From contig CP119638.1 of assembly GCA_030078075.1 (NCBI GenBank), positions 1,150,001 to 1,214,000 on the forward strand: a DNA stretch of 64,000 nucleotides, written 5' to 3'. Below, in pieces: positions 11,099-21,900 of the stretch (the stretch's first letter is position 1; the number at the start of each line of letters is the position of its first letter). A program made the translations under genes and the position numbers. Origin of the DNA: Crithidia sp. LVH-60A (taxonomy: Eukaryota; Euglenozoa; Kinetoplastea; Trypanosomatida; Trypanosomatidae). The notes under the pieces are model-generated. The model saw only the letters and a list, made by a program, of their open reading frames with translations, did not search any database and was not told the origin of the DNA.

Positions 11099-11116
11099 TA
11101 CACACACACACACACA
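11099..11116. repeat. (CA)n microsatellite
   Basis: About nine CA units in the spacer upstream of UPRT. Confidence 0.85.
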
Positions 11117-11431
11117 TTCACGCTATGAGCAAAGTACGCTTCCACTGCCGCAATCGCAGGACGCACAGGACAACTAACTGATGTGCGTCGCAAGTTCACA
11201 ATCACAAAGCAGGCACTTAGACGGCGAGAGTGGTTGCGTAAAATAATGAAGCGAACAAGAAAGTCTCAGCGCGTGAATTTACGAATAAGCTGAATATGTA
11301 TTTTTTCTAAAAAGAGCCGCAGCTCTCCTTCTGTTTTGTACATCGGTGGGCTATTTCCCATATGTAAGAGAAAAAGATAAAAAAAAAGGAAGAAAGCGTA
11401 TGACGCAGAGAACAATTACAAACCGCTGCTT

Positions 11432-12583
11432 CTATGCCTTTTTGAAGCGTCCCTTCATGTTCACAAGGCGGCGAAAGTCGTCGAGACTGATGCGGCCATC
11501 CCCGTCGAAGTCTGCCGTGCCCACCAGCAGCGTCAGATCCTCCTCGTTGAGCTCACCGAAGCCGATCTGGGCCATAATTCGCGACAGCACCTCACGCTCC
11601 ACGTAGTGCGTGTTGCGAGGGTCGTACACGCGGAAAGCCTCGCCGACAGCATCGAAGCCGCCCTCGCCAGCGCTGTGCAGCAGCGAGGCCGCCACGCCGG
11701 CGTCCGCAGACGGCACAAGGTGACCAGGACTGCCGTGGCGACGCGCGCCGCCGCTGGCGATGGGACGATGCGTCGGCTCCGCCGCGGCACCCGCGCCGAT
11801 GTTCTGCTGCAGCTGCTGGAAGGAGTGGATGACGTCCCAGAGCTGATCGACGTCGAGGCCAGCGCGGCTGCCGTACACCCGCGAGCTGCCACCGCTCAAG
11901 GGGCCATCAGGTGACGGCGGCAAGTCGCCACCGCCACCGCCGCCGGTCGCTGCCGACGCGCCTGTGGGCTCGCTGTTGGCGCTTTTTCCAGCAGAAGCCG
12001 CTGCGTTGCCGCCGTCGGCTTTCCCTCCCTCGCCCGCTGCGGTCAACGTGGAGGCCGGCGCGGCGGTCGATGGCTCAGCAGGTCCGCTGTGCGCGTTGCC
12101 ACCGCCGCTGCCGCCGCCGCCACTCACGCCGTTGTTACCGCTTGGGTCCTCGACGAGAAACTTGTACTCCTTGCTCGTCAGCTGCGGGTAGAAGGCGGAG
12201 AGCCGCTGCTTCAGGTTCGACATGGTCAGCAGTCCGCTGCCGTTCACGTCGAGAAACTCAAAGGCGGCCTCGACGTCCTCGCGCGTGAGGCTGAACGGCG
12301 GCAGCTCTTCCATGCGCTGCGGAGGACTCGCGACGCAAGCGAGAAGATCGCCGCCGTCGTGGTGCGACCCAATGAACGACCCGCTCGGGCTGATAGCGTT
12401 GCTGTAGTGGCTCCCCCGCTCGTCGTCTGCGGCAGTAGGGGCAAAGCGGACGCTGCGTGGGGACTTGGAGGGGTTGAGATTTACCGTTGGCAGCTGGATC
12501 GGTGTGTCGTCTTCGTCCGGAGCGGCGGCCTCGTTGTGTGCGACGGACAGCCGCGATGACGTAGCGGCTGAAGACGACTTCAT
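11432..12583 (-). CDS. EF-hand calcium-binding protein with Gly/Ser/Ala-rich linker
   Basis: This 383-residue protein has its ATG at 12583. The frame stays open upstream only into the 5' UTR and pyrimidine tract, so the longer form is rejected. The N-terminal 95 residues are polar and probably disordered. An EF-hand-like segment lies at about 103-135 (FEFLDVNGSGLLTMSNLKQR, loop starting at D112). A Gly/Ser/Ala-rich linker spans about 150-260. The C-terminal calmodulin-like pair includes a degenerate loop (YDPRNTHYVEREV) and a canonical one, DFDGDGRISLDD at about 358-369, with the expected acidic residues at loop positions 1, 3, 5 and 12. Position 12 is Asp rather than the usual Glu. It probably binds calcium at one or two sites. 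The partner and role are unknown; it could be a cytoskeletal or flagellar calcium sensor, but nothing in the sequence decides this. Confidence 0.85.
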   Translation of the reverse strand: MKSSSAATSSRLSVAHNEAAAPDEDDTPIQLPTVNLNPSKSPRSVRFAPTAADDERGSHYSNAISPSGSFIGSHHDGGDLLACVASPPQRMEELPPFSLTREDVEAAFEFLDVNGSGLLTMSNLKQRLSAFYPQLTSKEYKFLVEDPSGNNGVSGGGGSGGGNAHSGPAEPSTAAPASTLTAAGEGGKADGGNAAASAGKSANSEPTGASAATGGGGGGDLPPSPDGPLSGGSSRVYGSRAGLDVDQLWDVIHSFQQLQQNIGAGAAAEPTHRPIASGGARRHGSPGHLVPSADAGVAASLLHSAGEGGFDAVGEAFRVYDPRNTHYVEREVLSRIMAQIGFGELNEEDLTLLVGTADFDGDGRISLDDFRRLVNMKGRFKKA

Positions 12584-14445
12584 TGCGTTGTGTTTCTGCG
12601 GAGGTGAAATGCTGGTGGACGATGGAGAGTGTGTGCTTTGTCTGCTTGAGTGACGTGTGCACCGCGAATCGTTAAACTCACTGTTAAGCAGATCCGCGTG
12701 AACGTACTGAGGTACCTTCAAAGGCGGTGAAGGAGACGGAGCGAAGGAAAAGAAGATGAGAGGTAAATGAGGAGGGAACAGTGAAGTACGCAAAAGCTCA
12801 TAGAAAAGAGAGATAGTACTACAGCAGATCCGCAAATTAGCATTGGTGGAGGCGAGGAGGCGCTTCCCCTCCAGTGAAGGAGGGATGTACAGACAGTCCT
12901 TGGTGCTGCGTTGAGAGTGAGGATCGGCAGCTGCACACAGGGAAAAAAAAACAGAAAAGACACAGAAAAAGCTTTCAATCACAGTACGCCTCGGCCACGT
13001 AGGCGAATACTACGAGGCACACCGCCGTCGCCGTTGCTGCGCTGCACGTCAGACAGCCCGTGTGGCAGACGTTTTCGCTCTCTGATCAAGCGTTTTCAGC
13101 TTTTTTTCTTGTTTCTCCTCAAAGTGGAGGGTATGGAAGATGGAAAAAAAGATAAGTTGCACGGCAGCTGCCTTACAGGAGAGCTGCGTGGAAAGGTAAG
13201 TACCAGCTTTAGGTAAAACCCAAAGAAAAATAAAACCAGACACATACAAACAGTGACAACTGAGTGATAGGAACGTCAGAAGGTGACGCATGGTGTGAGA
13301 CAACACATCCTCTCGCTCAGAGAGAGTGAGTAAAGAAAAAAGACGAGTAAATGTGTGCGAGGGAAGGTTCTCTTTAGTTGGACTTGTGCGCAACGCACGT
13401 GGCAGTCGAATTCTCACCAGAGGAGCCGCCAATAATAATAGTAGGAATCACCTTTGGAAAATAATAGTAAAAAAAAAATGTTGCACTGATCGACAACGAG
13501 TATCACACTTTACTTTAGAAAAAAAGAAGAAATAGAGGAGAAGAGAAAAGCCCCACAACAACATGAGGTAGCAAAAGAAGCACCAAAGAGCCACAACAAC
13601 AAACACAGATGCACACATGCGCTGCTACACCATCTCCGCTCTCGCAAGCCACATCCATGAAAAAGATAACGGGTGTAACAAAAAGCTGAAACTGAAGGAT
13701 ATGCTTGCCTTCTCGTCGGCAATCGTCTCCTGTTCGTCATGACAAACCCTTCAAACGGTGAGCAGGAAAGGGCAGAAGCAACAAGAAAGAGAGGCACAGC
13801 CAGACACATGCATATACCGCGCTCTATTTTTTTTTTTTGAGGATGAAGAGGAGCGGGAGAAAGCCAACACCGCCTGGCAACACTGCCAGTGAGAGAAAAA
13901 AGAGCCTAAAACTTTTGGAGCTTTGCCCACACACACGCAGAAAAAAAGAATGGCGAAAGAGGAAAACACACTACGCAAAGTGGAAAACAATACGGAGCAA
14001 TATACCCTCCTATGACGCTTCTCTTAACATTTCCTGTGTGTTTCATGGCCCGTTTCTCCTCTTTCTAACAACCTCTGTTAATGTGCCTCTCTCTCATTAA
14101 TTAGAATAGCAAAAAAAAAAAAAAGAACACGGAAGAAGCCGTAGGAACATCAACAGCGGGCTTTTTTTTTTCCCGCAATCGCACAGCATAAAGGTGCCGA
14201 CGCACCACTAAAAAGGAACTGAAGCCAACTCACAACAGCAAACATTTTTTTGATGTTTTCTTCCCTGCGTTTACCCTCTCCTTTTCATGTCATTTTTTTT
14301 CTTTTTTAGGGCGGCGCAAACAGTACTTACGCACACGGTACGCTGCCACTCATACAACCAAGCTCTTCTCCACGTCCACACGCCGTTTTGCTCACGCTAA
14401 ATCTCTCCCTCTCAGCGTACAGGCCCGGCATTTCCTTCGTGTGCT
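12584..14445. other. intergenic region
   Basis: Apart from the splice region described above, no gene is visible in this 1.9 kb. There are many A-runs on the plus strand (for example at 13469-13478 and 14111-14123). The segment 14270-14340, in the presumed 3' UTR of the N2227 gene, is pyrimidine-rich on the plus strand. Confidence 0.45.
12707..12780 (-). promoter_or_regulatory. candidate spliced-leader acceptor for the EF-hand gene
   Basis: A long minus-strand pyrimidine tract (CTCATCTTCTTTTCCTTCGC and onward) ends in two close AGs, at 12716-12717 (TTTGAAG) and 12707-12708 (TACCTCAG). Either leaves a 5' UTR of roughly 125-135 bases before the ATG at 12583. This also explains why the open frame continuing upstream is not coding. 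Confidence 0.45.
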
Positions 14446-15813
14446 TTAGACCAGCTTCACCTCGACGCTGCCTGGTTTGTGGTCCTTGTCGCGGGTGTCG
14501 GTCAGCGGCCGCTGCAGCACAAAGAAGGCGCAGCGGTACACCAGCTGCTTCATGCTGCGCTGGTTGTTCGTGTAGGTGGTGTCAATGAAAGTCGGCGGGC
14601 CGTTCAGCACGAAGCCGATGCGCTGCGCCACCGTGAGCACCTCGCCGAGGGACAGCTCAATCGACATGTCATCAGCGCTGTCGGCGAAGTGGTAGAGCAG
14701 CGGGCCGACGTTCACCCAGTAGCCGCCCGGCACGAGGAGGTTGTAGATGATCTCCAGGTACTCGATAATGTTGTGCGCCGTGTCAATGAAGAAGCAGGTG
14801 GCGACAACCGACCACGTCTTGTGCTGGTGCGGCTTCGCGTAGACCTCGGTGAAGTCGCCGGCAACCATGGAGAGCTGGCCGAAGCTGAGGCCCTCGTCGC
14901 GCAGCCCATCGATCGCCTCCGACGCGCAGAGGTCGGGGATCTGCACCTCGGCAAACTGGTCAGCGCGGTTGACGAGGTTGCAGGTGCTGTCGCTATAGGG
15001 GTAGATGCGGTGCTGGCACGACTCGAAGACGTGGTTCTGGATGTAGTGGCCCGCGATGAGCATGTGGTAGCTAAATTCGTTCGCCTGGGCAAAGAAGCCG
15101 CGCAGGGCGAGCTCGACGGAGAGGCGGCAGAGACCGGCGCCAGGGATGAGCACCCGCACGTTTTCTCGCTCGCTACGGTTCGGGAAGCAGCGGTCGAGCG
15201 TGTCGAGAATGGGCTTGTACACGCAGTCGCGCTCGGCAACGCCCTCGGCCGACCAGTCGCGCACGAACTGCCGCAGCGTGGAGAAGACCTTGTCCATGTC
15301 AAGCGGCGTCGGCGGCGGCACCTCCTCCATGCGCACCGTCGTCCCCTCCGGCCAGTAGCTGTCGAAGAGCTCCTCGCTGGCCTCGCAGATGGCGTCGAAG
15401 AAGGTGCTGTTCACCTCGATGCACTCGAGGTACTTGTCGAGGATCTTGTCAAGGTCAATGCAGAGGAGGTCGCGGTGCTGGTCCTGCAGCTTGCGGAAGT
15501 TCGTGCGCCGCATCTCACGCGCCGCCATGGCCTGGCGCTTGTAGTGGTGGAAGGCGCGCACGGTGCGCAGGAAGCTGATGTGGTCCTCGATCATGTCGGG
15601 GTCGATCACTACGCCAGGCGCGGGGGCGTGCGGCTGATAGAGCGGCATCGGGTGGCCACCGATCGCGCTGTCCACGGAGTAGGGAGGAGGCGGCACGCCT
15701 TGGTGCTTGTCGCATGGCGCCTCGCTCGACTTACCCGCCGACGGCGACGACCGCTGCGGCGCTGCGCCGCCGTTGCTGCTAACGTGCTCGCCGGGGCTGG
15801 CGGTTGCCGACAT
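14446..15813 (-). CDS. N2227-family (carnosine N-methyltransferase-like) methyltransferase
   Basis: This 455-residue protein starts at the first ATG in frame (15813). It matches the CARNMT1/N2227 family, which transfers methyl from S-adenosylmethionine to the imidazole of histidine-containing dipeptides. After a disordered N-terminus of about 65 residues comes the helical region FLRTVRAFHHYKRQAM. The cofactor motif VRVLIPGAGLCRLSVELA lies at about 219-236. NEFSYHMLIAGHYIQNHV (245-262), MVAGDFTEVY (316-325) and the family signature ATCFFIDTAHNIIEYLE (338-354) follow, with PGGYWVNVGPLLYHF at 362-376. All the main family motifs are present. One oddity is Cys in the loop GAGLCR, where my memory of animal homologues has Gly. 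The natural substrate in trypanosomatids is not known. Third-position GC and direction agree with the neighbours. Confidence 0.92.
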   Translation of the reverse strand: MSATASPGEHVSSNGGAAPQRSSPSAGKSSEAPCDKHQGVPPPPYSVDSAIGGHPMPLYQPHAPAPGVVIDPDMIEDHISFLRTVRAFHHYKRQAMAAREMRRTNFRKLQDQHRDLLCIDLDKILDKYLECIEVNSTFFDAICEASEELFDSYWPEGTTVRMEEVPPPTPLDMDKVFSTLRQFVRDWSAEGVAERDCVYKPILDTLDRCFPNRSERENVRVLIPGAGLCRLSVELALRGFFAQANEFSYHMLIAGHYIQNHVFESCQHRIYPYSDSTCNLVNRADQFAEVQIPDLCASEAIDGLRDEGLSFGQLSMVAGDFTEVYAKPHQHKTWSVVATCFFIDTAHNIIEYLEIIYNLLVPGGYWVNVGPLLYHFADSADDMSIELSLGEVLTVAQRIGFVLNGPPTFIDTTYTNNQRSMKQLVYRCAFFVLQRPLTDTRDKDHKPGSVEVKLV

Positions 15814-16486
15814 ATCAGGTGTGTGTTTGTGTGTATTTTGGTGTACGTGTGTGTGGGTGAAGGTGCTAGTGGGTAAAAAATAGCAAAGAAAAACAATCAC
15901 AGCAACAACTAGGAACAGAAAAGCCGAAGATAGCTAGTCTAGGCTCCCTCGTTCTCTTTTCTTTTACTGTCCTTTCTTCTCGGTTCGTTAATGCAGTCGT
16001 GGATGTGTACGTGTGGGCGTGCGTGCGTATGCGTCTATCTCTTTCTTTCTCGTAGTTTCTTTCTAAAGGCTAGAAAAGCAAGGAGAGGAGGCGGCCAGCA
16101 GGAACGAATCGGGCGTGCATGGTTGAACAACGAAAAAGAAAGAGAGGAAAAAAAAGAAGAGAATAGGTTGGAAGAGAACAAGCCGTAATGTAGAATGGGC
16201 AGTAGAGAGAGAGAGAGGAAAGCAGAGACGTCCGGAGAAGCATGGGCAAAACTTTTGCTTAGACTACTACTTCTCTTCTCTCTTGCTTCCTCTATCTTTA
16301 CACCAATTAAAGTCACACAGGAAGGGGAAAATAAAAGGACGCTGAGTCGAAGATGCGACTCCTCTCCTGTACCTTCCTCTGTATGTGTCGAATCGTTGTT
16401 CTGAACATATTTTTTTTTGCGCTTCGCTGCTTGCCGGGAAAAGAATCAGTTCGAGGGATAGAAATGTGTACGCTCCCACTGGTTGC
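15814..16486. other. intergenic region
   Basis: A 670-base spacer. The plus strand is purine-rich at 16070-16170 and 16195-16240. There is no gene. Confidence 0.5.
15866..15897 (-). promoter_or_regulatory. candidate spliced-leader acceptor for the N2227 gene
   Basis: The minus strand reads TTTTTCTTTGCTATTTTTT then ACCCACTAG, with the AG at 15866-15867, about 53 bases before the ATG. It is the closest tract plus AG upstream of the start. Inferred. Confidence 0.4.
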
Positions 16487-18361
16487 TCAGAGGACTCGCA
16501 GGGCGTGTAAATGCAGGTACTCGCTCAGGTCGCGCTCCAGCGTGTAGCGGACGGCGTGAATACGCTCGTGCAGCGTGACCAACGCAGCACGTGCCTCCTC
16601 CTGCGACTGCACCCACGCTGCCAGCTCCAGTCGGAACTGCGGCGCGCACTGCTCTTCGCGGTACCACTTGCGCAGCTCATGCACCGTGTCGCCGTAGTCC
16701 CGTAGCTGCCGCTCAAGAGCCTCTTCTGCGTGTGCCAGCGCATCGTAGCGTCCTCGCAGCACTGTGACGTCCTCCTCGGTGGAGATAGGGAGAGCAGACA
16801 GGGTACAAGAAGACGCAGTGGCGGCAGCAGACGCACTTTTGGTGAACGCGTCTGCGGGGGCCAGCGTCACGGCAGCCTGCAGCGCCTCTTTTACCTGCGC
16901 TGCTTCGGGGCTAGTGCGCCAGGCGTGAAGGTCCCCACGCTCGAGCGACTGCGGGCACTGCTGCAGTGACTCAAAGAGAAAGGCGCGCTGCACCGGGGCC
17001 GCACTGACGCCTGTGCTTTGGGCCGCGGCTGGCGTAGACGAAGAAGCCGCTGCCACGGGCACCTCGTTGTCTCTGTCCGACTCGTCCTCCGCAGAGCTGG
17101 CAGAGGAGCGCGAGCGGTGCCGCTTGCGACCCGTACGATCGCCGCCGCCGCCGCCGCCGCTGCTGTTGGTGCTCGCGTTGGGTGCCGTCAGGGCTGGGTG
17201 GCGCTTCCGCGTCTCGAGCACCACCTCGCGATCGGCGTAGCGCTCCATGGCGTCGAGGAGAGGGGCGGAGGCGGGCCAGTGGTGCGCCAGCGCGGGGTAG
17301 GCTCTGTTGACTGCCTTGTGCCGCAGCTCGCCATCCGCGAAGCCGCCGACGTTCATGAGGAGGTAGGCCTCACTCTTCAGCTCCCGCTGCTTCGGCTGGC
17401 GAGGGTTGGGCACCGTGAGGTGCTCCACAGCAGCTGCGACGGCGGCCTCGGTGTAGCGCAGCGGCTCCCCAGAATGCGGGCCAGCAGCGTCATCGCGCAG
17501 ACTGCAGATCAGCCCTGCTGTCTCTTCAGACGAGGCGGTGCAGACCTGGTGCACAACGAGGGCCACCGTCATGCGCTGCGGTGCAAGGGTTTGCACAAGA
17601 AGGCGGGAGAGTGCGTTGTGCTGGTTGGCCAGCTCCTGCATGGAGAGACCCCTCAGATTCGAGACAAGCCCCGATGAGCTGGGCTGCTTCGCTTGCAAGT
17701 GCGCGGTATTTGGTGATGACGCTGGGTGGGACAGAGGGGAGCTCGCGGCACCGATGCTTTCGTCTGTCTTTGCAGCAGCGTTCGTCCGCTTAGGAGTTCC
17801 CTCGGCGGCCGTCTGTAGCTCGTGAGAGGCGTTGGACGGCGCGCTGAGGCGGGGACTAGCGACCAAAGCTGAAGCTGCACCGGCTGCTGGCGCTGGCACT
17901 AGCTGCACAGACGACGGAGGCGGGGCAGGCATGATCGTCGTCTCCCTCCACGTGTCGCAGAGCATGAAATACTGAGGTTGGCTTTTCAGCTGCGAAGCCT
18001 CGGCAGAAGCGGTAGCGGGGGCACCGGAGTTCTGCTGCTGACTTGATTCGTTCTCTAGCCTCCAAGTTTCTTCGGTGGTGGCTGCACCACACTGACGCAG
18101 CTCCACCGTCCAGCGACGCGCAGCCGCCGCATCGTCAAAAACGGCGTACTTCGCACCACTCGCGGGAGACGCTGCCGCAGCGGTGCTGCTTGAACCGCTC
18201 TCAGCAGCCACATCAGTTGGCAGAGTAGCCGCGAGGTAGGCGACTACTTTATGGTTCGACTGGGCGATGATGGTGAGCAGCGATGGGGGCAGCGTGCCGG
18301 CCACACACGACATCGCTGCTGCCGTTGTTGTCAGCGCAGCAGTGGGTGCTGCAGACGTCAT
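16487..18361 (-). CDS. hypothetical protein, possibly nuclear, with C-terminal helical region
   Basis: This 624-residue protein is called from the first ATG in frame (18361); the frame upstream opens only with a GTG and reads through a CA/GT-rich leader. The N-terminal 230 residues are rich in Ala, Ser and Thr, with a short ordered-looking segment (LPPSLLTIIAQSNHKVVAYL). Residues 235-395 look folded (NLRGLSMQELANQHNALSRL, then KSEAYLLMNVGGFADGELRH). A basic and Ser-rich stretch, DRTGRKRHRSRSS, at about 408-420 could be a nuclear localisation signal and is followed by an acidic patch. The last 100 residues are strongly helical and charged (LRGRYDALAHAEEALERQLR), probably coiled coil. I do not recognise the family. 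The steady coding bias and full-length frame argue that it is a real gene. A nuclear role is inference from the basic stretch only. Confidence 0.75.
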   Translation of the reverse strand: MTSAAPTAALTTTAAAMSCVAGTLPPSLLTIIAQSNHKVVAYLAATLPTDVAAESGSSSTAAAASPASGAKYAVFDDAAAARRWTVELRQCGAATTEETWRLENESSQQQNSGAPATASAEASQLKSQPQYFMLCDTWRETTIMPAPPPSSVQLVPAPAAGAASALVASPRLSAPSNASHELQTAAEGTPKRTNAAAKTDESIGAASSPLSHPASSPNTAHLQAKQPSSSGLVSNLRGLSMQELANQHNALSRLLVQTLAPQRMTVALVVHQVCTASSEETAGLICSLRDDAAGPHSGEPLRYTEAAVAAAVEHLTVPNPRQPKQRELKSEAYLLMNVGGFADGELRHKAVNRAYPALAHHWPASAPLLDAMERYADREVVLETRKRHPALTAPNASTNSSGGGGGGDRTGRKRHRSRSSASSAEDESDRDNEVPVAAASSSTPAAAQSTGVSAAPVQRAFLFESLQQCPQSLERGDLHAWRTSPEAAQVKEALQAAVTLAPADAFTKSASAAATASSCTLSALPISTEEDVTVLRGRYDALAHAEEALERQLRDYGDTVHELRKWYREEQCAPQFRLELAAWVQSQEEARAALVTLHERIHAVRYTLERDLSEYLHLHALRVL

Positions 18362-18998
18362 AGTTGGTGCTATGGTGATGATGTGTGCGGCGAGAAGGGG
18401 GAAATAGAAAGTACAAGCAGTTGCGTGCACGTGCGTGTGTCTGTGTGCGATGATCTGCGGTGAAGCGCGCAGAGAATACTTCTTTGCGTAGGTGGAGAAA
18501 GCAATCACGGATGCAAAGTCGTATCAGAGAGAGAAAAGAGACGAGAGAATTAAAAGAGAGAGAGAGAGAGAGGAAAGTTTAACTGAACACCTGCAGAGAG
18601 AGAGACGTTGGGGGCATTTGCTTCAACCATGACATCGAAAGCAGATGGCCACACCGTGTGCAGAGGGCTGGAGGTGCACGCGAAGAGTACGAGCCGACAA
18701 CACGCTAGCCAAGCCTTGCTTTGATTGTAATATAAACAAACAAACAAACAAACGCTGCCCCAAAGCACGCCTCCGCAATAAGGGACGCCTCCGCTCTCTC
18801 TTCTGCGTTTTCGCGTGTGTGCATGTGGTTATTTTTTTTTTTTTGCCACGAGTAGTGTACAGCAGTCCTTCAGCACCTGATTAAACCTTGAGATGTCAGC
18901 TGGAAAAAAAAAAAAGAAAGAAGAAGCAGCACTCAAATGCTGTTTAGTCTCACCTTTGAGACACACACACGGACTTCTCAACGCGGGCCACAGTCTCG
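18362..18998. other. intergenic region with AAAC repeat
   Basis: Gene-free spacer. It contains a GA-rich run at about 18556-18575 and an (AAAC)n repeat at 18733-18752. Confidence 0.5.
18733..18752. repeat. (AAAC)n microsatellite
   Basis: Five consecutive AAAC units in the spacer between the myosin gene and the hypothetical gene at 16487-18361. Confidence 0.85.
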
Positions 18999-21900
18999 TC
19001 ACCGCCGGCGTGCGCGCTGGGCCACAAGCTTCGCCGCCTCCTCGCGCCGCTCCGCCGCCGCCTTCTCGCGTGCGGCCCGCTCCCCTTCCATACGGGCCGT
19101 CTCCGCCGCCTTGGCCTTCTTGCGCTCCTGCACGACGCGTTGGTGCTCCGCCGCACGCTCCGCCTCCCGCTGGGCCTCGCGCTTGCGCTCCTCCTCCTCT
19201 TCCTGTCGCCGCCGCGCCGCCGCCACCTTGCGACGGGCCTCCCGCGCGGCTTCCATGCGCTGGATCTGCGCGGCGGTGATGCCGGACGGAGCCACGACCG
19301 TCAACACCCGCGGCGTCTCTGGCGGTATGGCAGCGAGGCCGTCCGTGTCGGTGTCGTCGCCTTTTTTCTTGCTGGACGCCTTGCGGCCCTTGCTGCGGTC
19401 CGCTGTTGCTGCGGCAGCTACGTCGGGTGGAATGGCCGGCACAAGCGCGGTGTCGGCGGTTACGGCGTTGTCGGCGGCCACACACGTCAGCGTCACCTCA
19501 TAGGAGCCGCCCAACACACCGGGCAGCTCCTCCGGCTCTGCTGCCGCTGCTGCCGCATCCGCCTTCTTCTTTGACGGAGGCCTTTTAACTGTCTTCTTCG
19601 GCGGTGGCGGAGCCGGAGTCCACACGGCGAAGGGGATTGTGTTGGCGACGAGGAGGGGGAGCGGGTTGCCCATGCGCTGCTGGTAGTGGCTGCAGAGGGT
19701 GCCAGCAAGCTCCGTCTTGAGGGGTGTGAGCAGCACCACGTCCCCCACCGCCTCGAGCGGCTCTCCAGCGACACACGCGGGGCACACAGACACCGGCCTC
19801 GCCTGTCCATTCAGCATGGGCAAGGGACGAGCGTGCACGAGGCAGTGACGCACGCAGCACAGCCGGCCGCAGCTTGGGCAGTTTGCGCGGCGCATCGCCG
19901 GCGTGGCGGGGCGGCCGCACGCCTCGCACTGCGTCGGTCCCGTCTTGGTCCGCATCGTGTCCAGCACCGGTCGGTAGGGTGCGAGGACAGGGAGGCACCG
20001 CAGGACAAGCACCGTGTCCGCCATCGCGCTTACGGCAACCTGCGTGAGCAGACGCAAGTCGATGCGCTTCTGCAGCGTAAAGCACGGCTCCAGGGCCACC
20101 TCCGCCGCGTCTCCGTGCTGCCCCGCATCCTTGCCTTTTCTTTTGCCGCCGCCGCCCTTTGAGGCGGACGGCGCCGCCTCGTCCGTCTTTTTTGGCCGCT
20201 CACGCACCAGATAGAGCACGTCGTGGTTCGTCACGAAAACAAACTCCCTCGCTGTCTGCGCGGTGGCCCAGTTCACAACGCGGTCCACAACGCAGGAAAA
20301 GACAAGACGTGGCGCGTCCAGCTCGCGTGGCCGCTCCCACACCGTCTCTTGCGTCAGCGCATTCACAAAGAAGCGCTTGCGCTGCTGGCCCGCCTCCACC
20401 GTAGCAGTCCAGAAGGAGCGCCACGCACGGGCGATAGGGTCGAACTGGAACATCGCGTCAGCTGCGAGGGCGAGGCGGCTGGAGAGCGCACGCGGGACGG
20501 TGCCGCCCGCAGCACCCAGCACCGCTGGCGGCCCCGCAGCGGCCACCACAGCGTCGACATCGACATAGAGACCCTCGTAGGCGCGGAACACGCTGTCGGC
20601 GCGGCGCACCTTTTTCTGCCGCTCGTAGGTGCGGTCCAGCTTTGCCTTGAGCCGCAGCAGCTGCTTCCGCTGCGTGTAGCCACGCCAGGCGCGCTGGATC
20701 GTGACGGCGAGCGCGTGGAAGGCGGACTCGCGGCACTGCTCGAGGGCGAGGACGTGCTCCGGCTGTCGGATGAAGACTTTGCTCGTGCCAATCGCGTAGG
20801 ACTGCGGCGGCACCACCCCTTGCTCGTTCTGCAGGTAAGCGAGAATAACCTCGCACGCCGCCCTGTCGGTGCCGCGGAAGGGGCGTGGGTAGGTGCTGGG
20901 ACAGGTGTACTTGAAGCGCTTCAGGAACTTGTCAAAGTACTGGCGGTAGCTGTAGCCGGCGCGCCGCACCCGCACATTCTCGAGGAGGCCAAGGTATTTG
21001 ACCTGGTGCAACACGCGTGCCTCGTCAAAGAAGTCGCCGCGCTTCATGTCGTTGGACTTGATGGTGCGGACGTAGTGCGGCGTGCACTGCTTCAGCGTCT
21101 TCACGAGGTCGGCGGCTTGCTGGCGGATGCGCGTGCCGGCGGTCATCGGCGGCCGTCGCACAGTGGCCCCTCCGCCAGCCGGCGACGCCGCCGCCAGCCC
21201 CTCAGCGAGCACCTCGGTCAAAATCTCCAGCACAAAGCTCATCTTACACTGCGAGAGCACCTCGACCACGTCGGCACCGAGGCGGTCCTTGTTGCGCCCT
21301 ACAAAGCCGTCCGTGCTGTACTCCACGTCGCCGGCGTAGTGCTTGATGACGAAGCCGCGCTCGCTGCGGACGAAGTTGGGGTGGCTGCGGTACGTCATGT
21401 CGAGCTTGTCAAGCAGCTTGCGGTCCGCCACCGCCTCTTCCTCCTTTGCCATGGTGATGCAGACGTCGTCCATGATCGCGAAGAGGCCCGGCGGGCGGTT
21501 GCTCTCGATCAGATCGCACACGATCTGGTTGTCGAAGTACTTGATGGCCTCCCAGGGAATGTTCTCCCGCACGTACTCCTCCTGCTCGACACGCAGCGTG
21601 AGCTCGATGAAGATCTGCTGCAGCTTCTCGTTGACGTAGTTGATGCAGAACTGCTCAAAGCCGTTCTTGGCGAAGATCTCAAAGCCGTAGATGTCGAGCA
21701 CGCCCAGCATCAGCGCATGCGGGGCGTCCCCGAAGGCGATGTTGACGGAGCTGACAATAAACTCGAAGACACCCTCGTAGAGGGCCTTGGCAATCGCGTC
21801 GCACGCGTTGCGGCATTGCTGGGCATCGAGTGGGGAGAAGACGACCTCCGTCGCACCCATCTGCAGCTTGCGCCACGTCAGCGCTTTCAGCAGCGCCGTT

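Larger units (their letters stand above)
10626..11431. other. intergenic region with CA microsatellite
   Basis: Gene-free spacer between the EF-hand gene and UPRT. It contains a (CA)n run at about 11099-11116 and A/T runs at 10729-10740, 11021-11031 and 11060-11069. Confidence 0.5.

Noticed and set aside
12584-12982. Upstream extension of the EF-hand gene by 133 codons
   Set aside because: The extension contains the polypyrimidine tract and splice AGs, and its translation is spacer-like. The ATG at 12583 follows directly after the splice region.
14479-15876. A 465-codon plus-strand open frame opposite the N2227 gene
   Set aside because: Antisense shadow rich in Arg, His and Val; the methyltransferase motifs lie on the minus strand.
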